Source: Amycolatopsis granulosa
GTDB taxonomy: Bacteria > Actinomycetota > Actinomycetes > Mycobacteriales > Pseudonocardiaceae
DNA length: 64,000 bases
Direction: 5' to 3'
Assembly: GCF_011758745.1 (NCBI RefSeq)
Contig: NZ_JAANOV010000001.1
Span: 4,712,001-4,776,000, forward strand
Position numbers and translations under genes: made by a program. This document shows positions 32,186 to 40,623 of the stretch, piece after piece (position 1 is the first letter of the stretch; each line of letters opens with the position of its first letter). The notes under the pieces were generated by a model. It had not been told where the DNA came from. It saw only the letters and a list, made by a program, of their open reading frames with translations, and did no database searches.

Positions 32186-33548
32186 CCGCATCGTCGCCGG
32201 CCTCCGCGCGTGGATCGCGACCGCACAGCCCGGTGCTCGGCTGCCGTCCACGCGGGCACTGGTCGCCGAGTACGCGGCGAGCCCGGTGACGGTGCAGAAG
32301 GCGCTGCGGGCCCTCACCGCGGGCGGGATGGTGGAGAGCCGGCCGGGGGTGGGCACGTTCGTGCGCGCGGCGCGCCTGGCCCGGCCCAACGACTACGGGT
32401 GGCAGACCGCCGCGCTGGGCTCCCCGCGTCATCCCGTGCCACGCGGGTCGGCGGCACTGCGCACCGTGCCCAACGACGTGATCGCGCTGCACTCGGGTTA
32501 TCCGGACCGGGAACTGCTCCCCGAGCGGCTGGTCCGGGCCGCGTTCGCCCGCGCGGCCCGCGGTGACGCGGCCGTGCACCGCCCGCCCGCCGCGGGACTG
32601 CCCGAACTGCAGGCGTGGTTCGCCGCCGAGCTCGGGGTGGCGGCGCCCGGCGACGTGGTCGTCTTCCCCGGCAGCCAGAGCGGGTTGAGCGCGGCGTTCC
32701 GTGGGCTGGTCGGCGCCGGCCGCCCGCTGATACTGGAGTCGCCGACCTACTGGGGTGCGATCCTCGCCGCGGCGCGGGCGGGGGTGGAGGTGGTGCCGGT
32801 GCCCAGCGGTGCGGACGGTCCCGACCCGGACGAGCTGGCGCGGGCGTTCCGGCAGACCGGCGCCCGCGCGTTCTACGCGCAGCCGAACTTCGCCAACCCG
32901 ACCGGCGCCCGCTGGTCGCCGGGCCTGGCCGGCCGGGTCCTCGACGTCGTCCGCGAGCACGGCGCGTTCCTCATCGAGGACGACTGGGCACACGACTTCG
33001 GCATCGACGCCGACCCGGTGCCGCTCGCCGCACGGGACGACGACGGGCACGTGGTGTACCTGCGGTCGCTGACCAAGAGCGTGTCCCCGGCGGTCCGGGT
33101 CGCCGGGCTCGTCGCGCGTGGCCCGGCCCGCGAGCGTGTCCTGGCCGGTGTCCGGGCCGAGGCGCTGTTCGTCAGCGGCATCCTGCAGGCGGTCGCGCTG
33201 GACGTGGTCACCCAGCCCGCGTGGCGCGGCCACCTGCGGGGCCTGCGCGACCAGCTGGCGGCCCGGCGTGACCTGCTCGCCCGCGCCGTGCGGGAGCACC
33301 TCCCGTGCGCGCGCCTGGACTCGGTGCCGAGGGGCGGGCTGAACCTGTGGGTGCGGCTGCCGGACACCGTCGACCCGGTCCGCCTGAGCCGGGAGTGCGA
33401 GGCGGCCGGGGTCGCGCTCAGCCCCGGTGGGGAGTGGTTCCCCGCCGAACCGCCCGGCGCCTACCTGCGGCTCAACTACTCCGGCCCGAACCCGGGTGCG
33501 TTCGCCGACGGTGCCCGGATCATCGGCGAGGTCCTGGCCCGGCAGTGA
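32166..33548 (+). CDS. MocR/PdxR-family regulator (GntR HTH + aminotransferase fold)
   Basis: The protein has 460 residues. The first 75 are a GntR winged helix (RLPSTRALVAEYAASPVTVQKALRAL, wing SRPGVGTFVR); the rest is a fold-type I aminotransferase with PLP lysine Lys304 in SLTKSVSP and NPTGARWSP upstream. MocR proteins sense PLP or a PLP-amino-acid adduct. The HTH part starts close to the N-terminus, which supports ATG 32166. It is divergent from the EamA exporter, the usual pairing, and probably regulates it. Confidence 0.92.
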   Translation: MSDDSSARIVAGLRAWIATAQPGARLPSTRALVAEYAASPVTVQKALRALTAGGMVESRPGVGTFVRAARLARPNDYGWQTAALGSPRHPVPRGSAALRTVPNDVIALHSGYPDRELLPERLVRAAFARAARGDAAVHRPPAAGLPELQAWFAAELGVAAPGDVVVFPGSQSGLSAAFRGLVGAGRPLILESPTYWGAILAAARAGVEVVPVPSGADGPDPDELARAFRQTGARAFYAQPNFANPTGARWSPGLAGRVLDVVREHGAFLIEDDWAHDFGIDADPVPLAARDDDGHVVYLRSLTKSVSPAVRVAGLVARGPARERVLAGVRAEALFVSGILQAVALDVVTQPAWRGHLRGLRDQLAARRDLLARAVREHLPCARLDSVPRGGLNLWVRLPDTVDPVRLSRECEAAGVALSPGGEWFPAEPPGAYLRLNYSGPNPGAFADGARIIGEVLARQ

Positions 33549-33917
33549 CGGAACACCGGTAACATCAGCCCCTCCAGCACCACAACGAGGTGTGTTGTGT
33601 GGGTCACATCCGGGGTGTCGTTACCCTTCGCCAGGCGAATGTCCGATTAGACCGTCCCGGGGGGTCAGGTGCGCAAGACCAGCTCACGGCCGTGGCAGCG
33701 CCGGCCGCCGAGCCCGCAGCCGCCGCCGAGCAAGCCGCAGCCGATGCCCGGCCGCATCAGCCGCTGACGCTGCGGCCCTTGCGGGTGGTCCCGACCAGTG
33801 CCCGGAACGGGCTCGCCGCGGACCGCCGCCGACACTCCACAGTGGACGATCCGGGGGCCGGTGTGTGCACCGGCGGTTTCCGCTGACGGGCACGGTGCCG
33901 CCGGTTAGGCTGGGCGC
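33549..33917. other. 369-bp intergenic stretch with one candidate mini-ORF
   Basis: It lies between the MocR gene and the LLM oxidoreductase. Near 33575-33600 there is a weak hairpin (CCACAAC ... GTTGTG) that could end the MocR transcript. A palindromic CCACAGTGG is at about 33837. At 33669-33767 a GTG-started frame encodes 32 residues, Pro- and Arg-rich, with almost pure G/C third positions. No RNA gene or repeat was seen. Confidence 0.5.
33669..33767 (+). CDS. Candidate 32-residue Pro/Arg-rich mini-protein
   Basis: A GTG-started frame encodes 32 residues starting MRKTSSRPWQRR and continuing with Pro-rich PSPQPPPSKPQP; 10 of 32 residues are Pro. Third positions are almost all G or C, better than the alternatives in this stretch, but Pro/Arg-rich translations are common in random GC-rich DNA. 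There is no strong ribosome site (GGGGTCAG directly upstream). It could be a leader peptide or nothing. Confidence 0.25.
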   Translation: MRKTSSRPWQRRPPSPQPPPSKPQPMPGRISR

Positions 33918-34904
33918 ATGCGCTTCGGACTCTTCGTTCCCCAGGGGTGGCGGCTGGACCTGACCGGTATCGAGCCCGCCCGGCAGTGGCAGACCATGCT
34001 CGACATCGCCCGGTACGCCGAGAACGGGCCGTACGAGTCGGTGTGGGTGTACGACCACTTCCACACCGTCCCGGTGCCCACCGGGGAGGCCACGCACGAG
34101 GCGTGGACGCTGATGGCCGCGCTGGCCGCGAGCACCAGCCGCGTCCGGCTGGGCCAGATGTGCACCTGCATGGGCTACCGCAACCCGGCCTACCTGGCGA
34201 AGGTGGCGGCGACCACCGACGTGATCTCCGGTGGCCGCGTCGAGATGGGCATCGGTGCCGGCTGGTACGAGCACGAGTGGCGCGCCTACGGCTACGGCTT
34301 CGCGCCGGCCGGGCAGCGGCTCGGCATGCTCGACGAGGGCGTGCAGATCATGCGGCAGCTGTGGACCACGGGCACGGCGACCCTGGACGGCAAGCACTAC
34401 CAGGTCGACGGTGCCCGGTGCTACCCGCTGCCGCTGCAGGAGGGCGGCATCCCGCTGTGGATCGCCGGCGGCGGGGAGAAGAAGACGCTGCGGATGGCCG
34501 CCCGGTACGCCCAGTACACCAACTTCGCCGGTGGTGCCGAGGACTTCAAGCACAAGTCCGAGGTGCTCGCCGCGCACTGCCGCGACCTCGGCACCGACTT
34601 CGACGCGATCGTCCGGTCGGCCAACTACAACGTGATCATCGGCGAGACCGAGAAGGACGTGGCCGACCGGCTGGCGTGGATCCGCGCGCACTACGAGCCG
34701 CACGTGCCGGCGGACGTGCTGGAGAACAGCGTCGCGTCGTTCCGCAACGGCCCGCTGGTCGGCACGCCCGAGCAGGTCGCCGAGCGGCTCACCGAGCTGC
34801 GCGGCCTCGGCATGACGTACGCGATCACCTACTTCGCCGACATCGCCTACGACCGCACGTCGGTGGAGCTGTTCACCAACCGCGTCATCCCCGAGCTGGC
34901 CTGA
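33918..34904 (+). CDS. LLM-class F420-dependent oxidoreductase
   Basis: This is a 328-residue luciferase-like monooxygenase fold (TIM barrel) of the F420-dependent type. MRFGLFVPQGW begins strand 1, SVWVYDHFHTV is the conserved active-site loop, and GGRVEMGIGAGWYEHEWRAYG is the family signature near 105-125. The substrate is unknown. ATG 33918 probably heads a leaderless transcript: TTAGGCT lies about 8 bases upstream and there is no ribosome site. Its 3' end overlaps the convergent proline iminopeptidase gene by 20 bases. Confidence 0.88.
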   Translation: MRFGLFVPQGWRLDLTGIEPARQWQTMLDIARYAENGPYESVWVYDHFHTVPVPTGEATHEAWTLMAALAASTSRVRLGQMCTCMGYRNPAYLAKVAATTDVISGGRVEMGIGAGWYEHEWRAYGYGFAPAGQRLGMLDEGVQIMRQLWTTGTATLDGKHYQVDGARCYPLPLQEGGIPLWIAGGGEKKTLRMAARYAQYTNFAGGAEDFKHKSEVLAAHCRDLGTDFDAIVRSANYNVIIGETEKDVADRLAWIRAHYEPHVPADVLENSVASFRNGPLVGTPEQVAERLTELRGLGMTYAITYFADIAYDRTSVELFTNRVIPELA

Positions 34905-35859
34905 CGGCGAACTCGTCGAGGGCGGCGCGCATCGCCGCCCGCATCGTGTCGCTGCCGGTGTGGCCGGCGTCCTCGATCACCCGCAGATCGGCGTCCGGCC
35001 ACACCTTGGCCAGCTCCCACGCGGTCTCCACCGGGCCGGACAGGTCGAGCCGGCCGTGGATGAGCTTGCCGGGGATGCCCTTGAGCCGGTGGGCTTCCCG
35101 GATCAGCACGCCCTCCTCCAGCCAGGCTGCGTTCGAGAAGTAGTGCGCGCAGATGCGGGTCATCGCGAGCACATCGCGGGACGGCCGGTCGCTGTAGACG
35201 TTCGGCACCCCGTGGGGTTCCAGCGAGATCGCGGTGTCCTCCCAGGTGCTCCAGTCCCGCGCGGCCTTCCCTCGTACGGCGGGATCGGGGTCGGCCAGCA
35301 GCCGCGCGTACGCGGCGAGGACGTCGAAGGTGCCGCCCTCGACGTCACCGGCGCCGGCCTGGAACCGCTCCAGCTCGGCCGGGAAGAACCGGCCGACCCC
35401 GGAGTAGAGCCAGTCGAGTTCGCGGCGGGTGGTGGTGGTGACCCCGGCGATCACGATCTCGCTGACCCGTTCCGGGTGCCGCTGGGCGTAGGCGAGGAGC
35501 AAGGTGGAACCCCAGGAGCCACCGAACAGCAGCCACCGGTCGATGCCGAGGTGCTCGCGCAGCAGTTCCATGTCGGCGATGAGGTGCCCGGTGGTGTTGT
35601 GGGTCAGGTCGGTGGCCGGGTCGCTCGCGTGCGGTGTGCTGCGGCCGCAGTTGCGCTGGTCGAACAGGACGACGTGGTAGCGGTCCGGGTCGAAGTAGCC
35701 GCGCGTGCTGGTCCACGCGCCCGAGCCGGGACCGCCGTGCACGACCGCGGCGGGCTTGCCCTCCGGGTTGCCGCACGCGGCCCAGTGGATGCGGTTGCCG
35801 TCGCCGACGTCGAGCATGCCCTCGGCGTAGGGCTCGGCGGGCGGGTGGAGCTGGGTCAT
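34885..35859 (-). CDS. pip: Proline iminopeptidase
   Basis: A 324-residue alpha/beta hydrolase of peptidase family S33 that releases N-terminal proline. Diagnostic motifs are HGGPGSG (41-47, oxyanion loop), DQRNCGRSTP, and GGSWGSTL with the nucleophile Ser115. GRLDLSGPV supplies the Asp and DAGHTGS the His. No signal peptide, so it acts in the cytoplasm. It is divergent from a MarR regulator whose operator lies 16 bases before its start, so it may be under that regulator. Confidence 0.92.
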   Translation of the reverse strand: MTQLHPPAEPYAEGMLDVGDGNRIHWAACGNPEGKPAAVVHGGPGSGAWTSTRGYFDPDRYHVVLFDQRNCGRSTPHASDPATDLTHNTTGHLIADMELLREHLGIDRWLLFGGSWGSTLLLAYAQRHPERVSEIVIAGVTTTTRRELDWLYSGVGRFFPAELERFQAGAGDVEGGTFDVLAAYARLLADPDPAVRGKAARDWSTWEDTAISLEPHGVPNVYSDRPSRDVLAMTRICAHYFSNAAWLEEGVLIREAHRLKGIPGKLIHGRLDLSGPVETAWELAKVWPDADLRVIEDAGHTGSDTMRAAMRAALDEFAVRPARG

Positions 35860-35874
35860 CGTCCCTCCAGGTGC

Positions 35875-35891
35875 AACAGTGCTGTTATATT
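35875..35891. promoter_or_regulatory. MarR operator and leaderless promoter
   Basis: AACAG, TG, CTGTT (35875-35886) is a perfect 5-2-5 inverted repeat running into TATATT (35886-35891), a -10 element 6 bases before the GTG of the MarR gene. A repressor bound here would block its own promoter and the proline iminopeptidase promoter. Confidence 0.55.
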
Positions 35892-35897
35892 AGCGCT

Positions 35898-36377
35898 GTG
35901 ACAATTCTCCGGTCCGAGCTGCTCGGCACACGGCTGCGGCACCTGCTGGACCTGCTCGACGGCGACGTCGCCGCGGTCTACGCCGACCTCGGTCTGGCCT
36001 GGTTCCGGCCGCGATTCACCCCCGTGGTGCGGTTGCTGGCCGCCTCCGGACCGCAGCCCATCCGGGACCTCGCCGAGGCCATCGGGGTCACGCACTCGGC
36101 GGCGAGCCAGACGGTCGCGCAGATGGTCAAGGCGGACCTGGTGACGCTGAGCCCGGGCGCGGACGCGCGGCACCGGATCGTGCGGCTGACCCGCAAGGCC
36201 GAGGAGCTGCTGCCGGTGCTGGACGCGGAATGGGCGGCGACGACCGCGGCGGCGAAGGAGTTCGAGGCGGAGCTGGCCCACCCGCTGAGCAGGCTGGTCG
36301 ACGAGGCGATCGAGGCGCTGCGGACGCGGCCGATGCGGCAGCGGATCGCGGACGCGGCGCCGGACCTGTTCGGCTGA
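35898..36377 (+). CDS. MarR-family transcriptional regulator
   Basis: The product has 159 residues. A winged helix lies at about 45-105: PIRDLAEAIGVTHSAASQTVAQMVKADLV, then the wing GADARHRIVRLTRKAEELL. The C-terminal helices (LVDEAIEALRTRPMRQRI) dimerise. GTG 35898 is probably leaderless, 6 bases after TATATT. The divergent neighbour is proline iminopeptidase. The ligand is unknown. Confidence 0.88.
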   Translation: MTILRSELLGTRLRHLLDLLDGDVAAVYADLGLAWFRPRFTPVVRLLAASGPQPIRDLAEAIGVTHSAASQTVAQMVKADLVTLSPGADARHRIVRLTRKAEELLPVLDAEWAATTAAAKEFEAELAHPLSRLVDEAIEALRTRPMRQRIADAAPDLFG

Positions 36378-36381
36378 CGAC

Positions 36382-36406
36382 GTTTCCGCGCGGTGGCCCG
36401 GGGTAT
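36382..36406 (+). promoter_or_regulatory. SigB/SigF-type promoter
   Basis: GTTT (36382-36385), 15 bases, GGGTAT (36401-36406), 42 bases before the GTG of the next gene. Same consensus and same spacing as the promoter at 22845-22869. Confidence 0.65.
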
Positions 36407-36448
36407 CACCCCACCTCGCACCCGGTGACATCGCAGCGGAGGGCCGTC

Positions 36449-36829
36449 GTGCCGGAACCAGCGCAGCTCGCCGAGCGAACCACCGCGGTGCCGCTGCTGG
36501 GCGCGGCCCACCTCGCCGGGCTCCGGCGCCACCTGCGGGAGCTGCTCGACGGCGAACGTCCGGACGCGGCCGAACGCGCGCTGCTCGTCGTCGACACCCT
36601 CGCCGGCCTCGCCTGCCGGCACGCCCAGCCGCCGTTCGCCGTGCGCCTCCGGCACCGCCCCGGCGCCCGCCTGCGGGCCGACATCCGCGAGCTGCGCTGC
36701 CGCGCCCTGCCCGGCCACGCGTCGTTGCGGCTGCCACTGCACGTCCTGGACCGGCTCGCGCGCATGTGGTGCGTCGACCTGCACGGCCACCACGGTGTAC
36801 TGACCGCCGAAGTGGACCTGAGCCGCTGA
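36449..36829 (+). CDS. Degenerate HATPase-like (RsbW-type) protein
   Basis: A 126-residue protein not matching a family clearly. The middle (AERALLVVDTLAGLACRHAQPP) and the end (SLRLPLHVLDRLARMWCVDL, then LTAEVDL) have the order and spacing of the small anti-sigma kinases of the RsbW type. The N-box Asn expected before RHA is missing (LACRHA) and no glycine-rich ATP lid is visible, so kinase activity is unlikely. GGAGGG lies 6 bases before GTG 36449. A SigB-type promoter in front suggests a link with the stress sigma system; this is inference. Confidence 0.55.
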   Translation: MPEPAQLAERTTAVPLLGAAHLAGLRRHLRELLDGERPDAAERALLVVDTLAGLACRHAQPPFAVRLRHRPGARLRADIRELRCRALPGHASLRLPLHVLDRLARMWCVDLHGHHGVLTAEVDLSR

Positions 36830-36972
36830 TGTCGGTGGCCGCGCGTCGCCGGGCCACTGCCCGCGCGACGCCGTGACCGACTGCGAGTGGCCCACCGGAC
36901 GCCGTCCGCGGCGGCGCGGGACTTCTGGGACCGGAACTATCCACTTCGGACCACCGAGAAGAACGCCGATAT

Positions 36973-38163
36973 CTAGCCCTTCACGCAGACGACCTGCTTG
37001 AGGTGCGCGACCACCTCGACCAGGTCGGCCTGCGCCTTGATCACCGACTCGATGTCCTTGTAGGCGGCCGGGATCTCGTCGACCACGCCGTCGTCCTTGC
37101 GGCACTCGACGCCACTGGTCTGGGCCGCGAGGTCGGCCGCGGTGAACGTCTTGCGGGCCTTGGTCCGCGACATCCGCCGCCCGGCGCCGTGCGACGCCGA
37201 GTGGAACGACGTCTCGTTGCCCAGGCCCCGCACGACGTACGAGCCGGTGCCCATGCTGCCCGGGATGATGCCCAGGTCACCTGCCCCGGCGCGGATCGCG
37301 CCCTTGCGGGTCACCAGCACGTCCACGCCGTCGTAGGTCTCCTCGGCCACGTAGTTGTGGTGGCACGAGATCGGCTCGTCGAACCGAACCCCGGGCACCT
37401 CCGCGGCGAGCGCCCGCTGCACGAGCGCGACCATCGTCGCCCGGTTGCGGGCCGCGTACTCCTGCGCCCAGAACAGGTCCCGCCGGTAGGCCGCCATCTC
37501 CGGTGTCCCGGCGACGAACACCGCCAGATCGCGGTCCGGCAGGTCCGCGTTGTGCGGCAGCTTCCGCGCGATGTCGATGTGCCGCTTGGCCAGTTCGTTG
37601 CCGATGCCGCGCGACCCCGAGTGCAGCATCAGCCACACCCGGCCGGCGTCCGGGCCGCCCTGTTCCAGGCACACCTCGATGAAGTGGTTGCCCCCGCCGA
37701 GGCTGCCGATCTGGGCCCGCGCCCGGTCCCGCAGGTTCTGCACGCCCTCGTGCAGGTGCCCGAACGCCGACCAGAACTCGTTCCAGCCGCGCGTGCCGGG
37801 CACCCGGGCCGGGTCGACCGGCGTCTGGTGCAGCGCGAAGCCGACCGGCACGGCGTCCTCGATGCGCCGCCGCAGCCGGGCCAGGTCGTCGGGCAGGTCG
37901 CCCGCGGTCAGCGAGGTGCGCACCGCGCTCATGCCGCAGCCGATGTCCACACCGACGGCGGCGGGGGAAACCGCGTCGCGCATCGCGATGACGCTGCCGA
38001 CCGTCGCGCCCTTGCCGTAGTGCACGTCCGGCATCACGGCCAGCCCGTGCACCCACGGCAGGTTGGCGACGTTGTGCAGCTGCCGCATCGCGGCGTCCTC
38101 GACGGACGCCGGGTCGGCCCACATGCGGATGGGTACCCGGGCGCCCTCGACTGCGGTGAACAT
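36973..38163 (-). CDS. rtcB: RNA-splicing ligase RtcB family
   Basis: A 396-residue GTP-dependent RNA ligase that joins 3'-phosphate (or 2',3'-cyclic phosphate) and 5'-OH ends. Metal-binding residues are present in DIGCGM (Cys76), GSLGGGNHFIE (His160), HSGSRGIGN (His181) and CHHNY; the guanylylated His is His325 in SHGAGRRMSR. Length is at the short, bacterial end of the family. No rtcA, rtcR or archease is adjacent. GAAAGGA lies upstream of ATG 38163. It follows the YbjN-like gene on the same strand after 66 bases. Confidence 0.93.
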   Translation of the reverse strand: MFTAVEGARVPIRMWADPASVEDAAMRQLHNVANLPWVHGLAVMPDVHYGKGATVGSVIAMRDAVSPAAVGVDIGCGMSAVRTSLTAGDLPDDLARLRRRIEDAVPVGFALHQTPVDPARVPGTRGWNEFWSAFGHLHEGVQNLRDRARAQIGSLGGGNHFIEVCLEQGGPDAGRVWLMLHSGSRGIGNELAKRHIDIARKLPHNADLPDRDLAVFVAGTPEMAAYRRDLFWAQEYAARNRATMVALVQRALAAEVPGVRFDEPISCHHNYVAEETYDGVDVLVTRKGAIRAGAGDLGIIPGSMGTGSYVVRGLGNETSFHSASHGAGRRMSRTKARKTFTAADLAAQTSGVECRKDDGVVDEIPAAYKDIESVIKAQADLVEVVAHLKQVVCVKG

Positions 38164-38229
38164 CGGAAGATCCTTTCGCTGCGGTGGATCCCCAGGGTTA
38201 CCCGGGAAACCGGCCGGAGCAACCGGATT

Positions 38230-38637
38230 TCAGTAGTCGTCGCGGCCGGTGAGCTGTTCCTCGAGCAGCTCGGCGGAGCTGGTGACCAGGGCGAGCGGGT
38301 CGACGAACTCGTTGAGGTCCAGGTTGGCCAGCGGCAGCGAGTGGCGGAGCACCAGGTACTCGCCCATCACGACCACCCCGCCGACGACCGTGGTGTGCCC
38401 CACCTCGGCGAGCACCGCGGCCACGTCGACCTCGTCCACGCGGGCGAACGGGGTCGCGATCTGGATCCACTCGTCCCGCCGGTCGAGCACCTCCCGCGCG
38501 ATGACCACGATCTGGGTGCGTTCCTCCTCCTCCGGATCGGACTGGAAGCGGATGCGGATGCGCAGCTCGTCCGGCTCGTCCCGGACGACCTTGTACTGCT
38601 GCCGGATGAACGTCGCGAGATCGCGCCAGCTCGTCAC
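38230..38637 (-). CDS. YbjN-like (T3SS chaperone-like fold) protein
   Basis: A 135-residue acidic protein. The alternation of strands and the sequence LVLRHSLPLANLDLNEFVDPL followed by SAELLEEQLTGRDDY resemble the YbjN/CesT-like domain that binds peptides or acts as a dimeric adaptor. This resemblance is moderate and no motif is decisive. GAAGGG lies 10 bases before the GTG start. It is immediately upstream of rtcB and probably co-transcribed with it; a functional relation is possible but not shown. Confidence 0.6.
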   Translation of the reverse strand: MTSWRDLATFIRQQYKVVRDEPDELRIRIRFQSDPEEEERTQIVVIAREVLDRRDEWIQIATPFARVDEVDVAAVLAEVGHTTVVGGVVVMGEYLVLRHSLPLANLDLNEFVDPLALVTSSAELLEEQLTGRDDY

Positions 38638-38739
38638 CCCAGTGGTTCCCTTCTCGTGGCCGGACGGTCACGGGAAGTGAAGCACAGATGATCCACCAGC
38701 AGGTGGCCGAGCGCGGAACTCGCGTGCCGGGAGACCGGC

Positions 38740-39927
38740 TCAGGCGGTGACGGCTTCCCGGCCCCGGGCGCGGACCGTCGAGGTGGCCCAGATTCCCAGC
38801 GCGATCAGGGGCAGTGCGGCGCCGAACAGGCACGGGCCCGCCCAGGCGAAGCGGTCGTACAGCGTGCCGGCCAGCGCCGAGGCCACCGCCCCGCCGACGA
38901 AGATCGTCGTCATGAACACCGTGTTGATGCGGGCACGTGCGTCCGCCCGCAGGCCGTAGATCTCCCGCTGGCTCAGCACCTGGTGGCCCTGCACCGCGAG
39001 ATCCAGCACGACCCCCGCGAGCGCCAGCACGATCAGCGAACCGGCGCCCAGCCAGGCGACCACCATCGCCACCGCGGCCAGCGCCGGCGCGATCCCGCTG
39101 CCGAGCCGGCCGTGGCCGCGGTCGCCCAGCCGCCCCGCCAGCGGTGCCGCCGCCGCGCCCGCCGCGCCGACCAGCGCGAACATCCCGACCTCGGTCTGCG
39201 TGAGCCCGTGCCGGCCGGTCAGCTCGAACGCCACGGACGTCCAGAACGCGGAGAACGCCCCGAACATCAGCGCCTGGCACACCGCGCGCCGCCGCAACGC
39301 GGGTTCCTCCCGCGCCAGCGTCAGGATCGACCCCATCAGCCGCCGGTAGCCCTCGTCGTGCGGAGGCCGGCGGTGCGGCAGGATCCGCCGCACGGCGACC
39401 GCGACCACCAGCATCAGCACCGCCGACACGACGTAGATCGTGCGCCACCCGAACGCCCCGGCGACCACGCTGGACAGGGTGCGCGCGAGCAGGATCCCCA
39501 GCAGCAGGCCGGTCATCACCGTGCCGACGAACCGGCCGCGCTGCTCCTCCGGTGCGAGGTGCGCGGCGAACGGGATGAGGATCTGCGCCACCACCGACGT
39601 CACCCCGATCAGCACCGAGGCCGCCAGGAACAACCCGAACACCGGCGCCACGGCCGCCACCACGAGCGCCAGCGCGGTGAACACCAGCGTGCGCGAGGCC
39701 AGCGCCCGGTTCTCCACCAGGTCGCCGAGCGGCATGAGCAGAGCGAGCCCGGCGGCGTAGCCGAGCTGGGTGAGCGTCACCACCAGCGCGGCGCTGCCCT
39801 GGCTCACGCCGAACGTGGACGCGATCCCCGCCAGCAGCGGCTGCGCGTAGTACAGGTTCGCCACGGTGGTGCCGCAGGAGAACGCGAGCACCACCATGAT
39901 CAGCCGCAGGGTGCGGTGTTCCGGCAT
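38740..39927 (-). CDS. MFS transporter, DHA1-like
   Basis: A 395-residue protein with 12 helices. Helix 1 has the motif GTTVANLYYAQPLLAG found in YnfM/YdhP-like MFS proteins, loop 2-3 has MPLGDLVENR, and RGRFVGTVMTGLLLGILLAR in helix 4-5 is typical too. The start is uncertain: ATG 39927 gives the family N-terminus, GTG 39948 in frame is the alternative. It lies 67 bases (46 for the GTG) downstream of paaR on the same strand, so it may belong to the PAA regulon, either as uptake or efflux system. Confidence 0.85.
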   Translation of the reverse strand: MPEHRTLRLIMVVLAFSCGTTVANLYYAQPLLAGIASTFGVSQGSAALVVTLTQLGYAAGLALLMPLGDLVENRALASRTLVFTALALVVAAVAPVFGLFLAASVLIGVTSVVAQILIPFAAHLAPEEQRGRFVGTVMTGLLLGILLARTLSSVVAGAFGWRTIYVVSAVLMLVVAVAVRRILPHRRPPHDEGYRRLMGSILTLAREEPALRRRAVCQALMFGAFSAFWTSVAFELTGRHGLTQTEVGMFALVGAAGAAAAPLAGRLGDRGHGRLGSGIAPALAAVAMVVAWLGAGSLIVLALAGVVLDLAVQGHQVLSQREIYGLRADARARINTVFMTTIFVGGAVASALAGTLYDRFAWAGPCLFGAALPLIALGIWATSTVRARGREAVTA

Positions 39928-39986
39928 GACAGTGCCGACACGCGCCACGACCCCAAGATTCCCGGTGTGACCGCGCTCACCGCGTG

Positions 39987-39997
39987 AGGACGTCCTA
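39987..39997. promoter_or_regulatory. AGGACGTCCT palindrome upstream of the MFS gene
   Basis: AGGACGTCCTA contains the 10-bp core palindrome of the FadR-operator candidate at 143-160. It overlaps the stop codon of paaR and lies 49 bases upstream of the alternative MFS start. It may be chance, since part of it is coding. Confidence 0.3.
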
Positions 39998-40600
39998 CGC
40001 GGACCGGATCCGCAGCCCGTCGAAGGCCACCGCCGCCACGGTCTCGGCGAGCTGATCGGCGCTCTGTCCACCGCGCGGCCGGTACCACTCGATCAGCGAG
40101 TTCACCATGCCGAACAGCAGCCGGGCCGCGGTCGGCGGGTCGATGTCCGGCCGCAGGTCGCCCTCGTCGACGGCCCGGGTGACCAGTTCGGACACGATGT
40201 GGTCGAACTCCCGGCGGCGGGCCAGGGCGTCCCGCTCCACCTTGGTGTTGCCGCGCACCCGCAGCAGCAGCGTCACGAACGGCAGCCGGTCCACCAGCAC
40301 CCGCACGCTGCCGCGGACCAGGTACTCCAGCCGGTCGACCGCGCGACCGTCGACCGCCTCCAGTTCGGCCACGATCTCGAACAACCCGTCCAGCGCGCGG
40401 TTCACCGCCAGCCGCAGCAGTTCCTGCTTGCTCGGCACGTGGTGGTAGATGGCGGACTTGGTGATGCCGAGCTTGCGCGACAGGTCCTCCATGCTGGTGC
40501 CGTCGTAGCCGCGCTCGTTGAACAGCTTGACCGCGACCGCCAGCAGGGACTCCAGGTCGTAGCCCGGCCTGCCGCGCCGGGCTGGAGGTGCGGTCGTCAT
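39995..40600 (-). CDS. paaR: TetR-family regulator of phenylacetate catabolism
   Basis: A 201-residue TetR protein: helix-turn-helix at about 15-60 (LFNERGYDGTSMEDLSRKLGITKSAIYHHVPSKQELL), then a helical ligand domain (RLLFGMVNSLIEWYRPRG) typical of acyl-CoA-responsive members. It is the last gene of the paaI-paaK-paaR transcript, 23 bases after paaK, matching actinobacterial PaaR, which is released from DNA by phenylacetyl-CoA. Two operator-like repeats are at 42415 and 43270. ATG 40600 chosen; no competing start. Confidence 0.85.
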   Translation of the reverse strand: MTTAPPARRGRPGYDLESLLAVAVKLFNERGYDGTSMEDLSRKLGITKSAIYHHVPSKQELLRLAVNRALDGLFEIVAELEAVDGRAVDRLEYLVRGSVRVLVDRLPFVTLLLRVRGNTKVERDALARRREFDHIVSELVTRAVDEGDLRPDIDPPTAARLLFGMVNSLIEWYRPRGGQSADQLAETVAAVAFDGLRIRSA

Positions 40601-40623
40601 GGTCCTGAGTATCCCAAGCGCGT

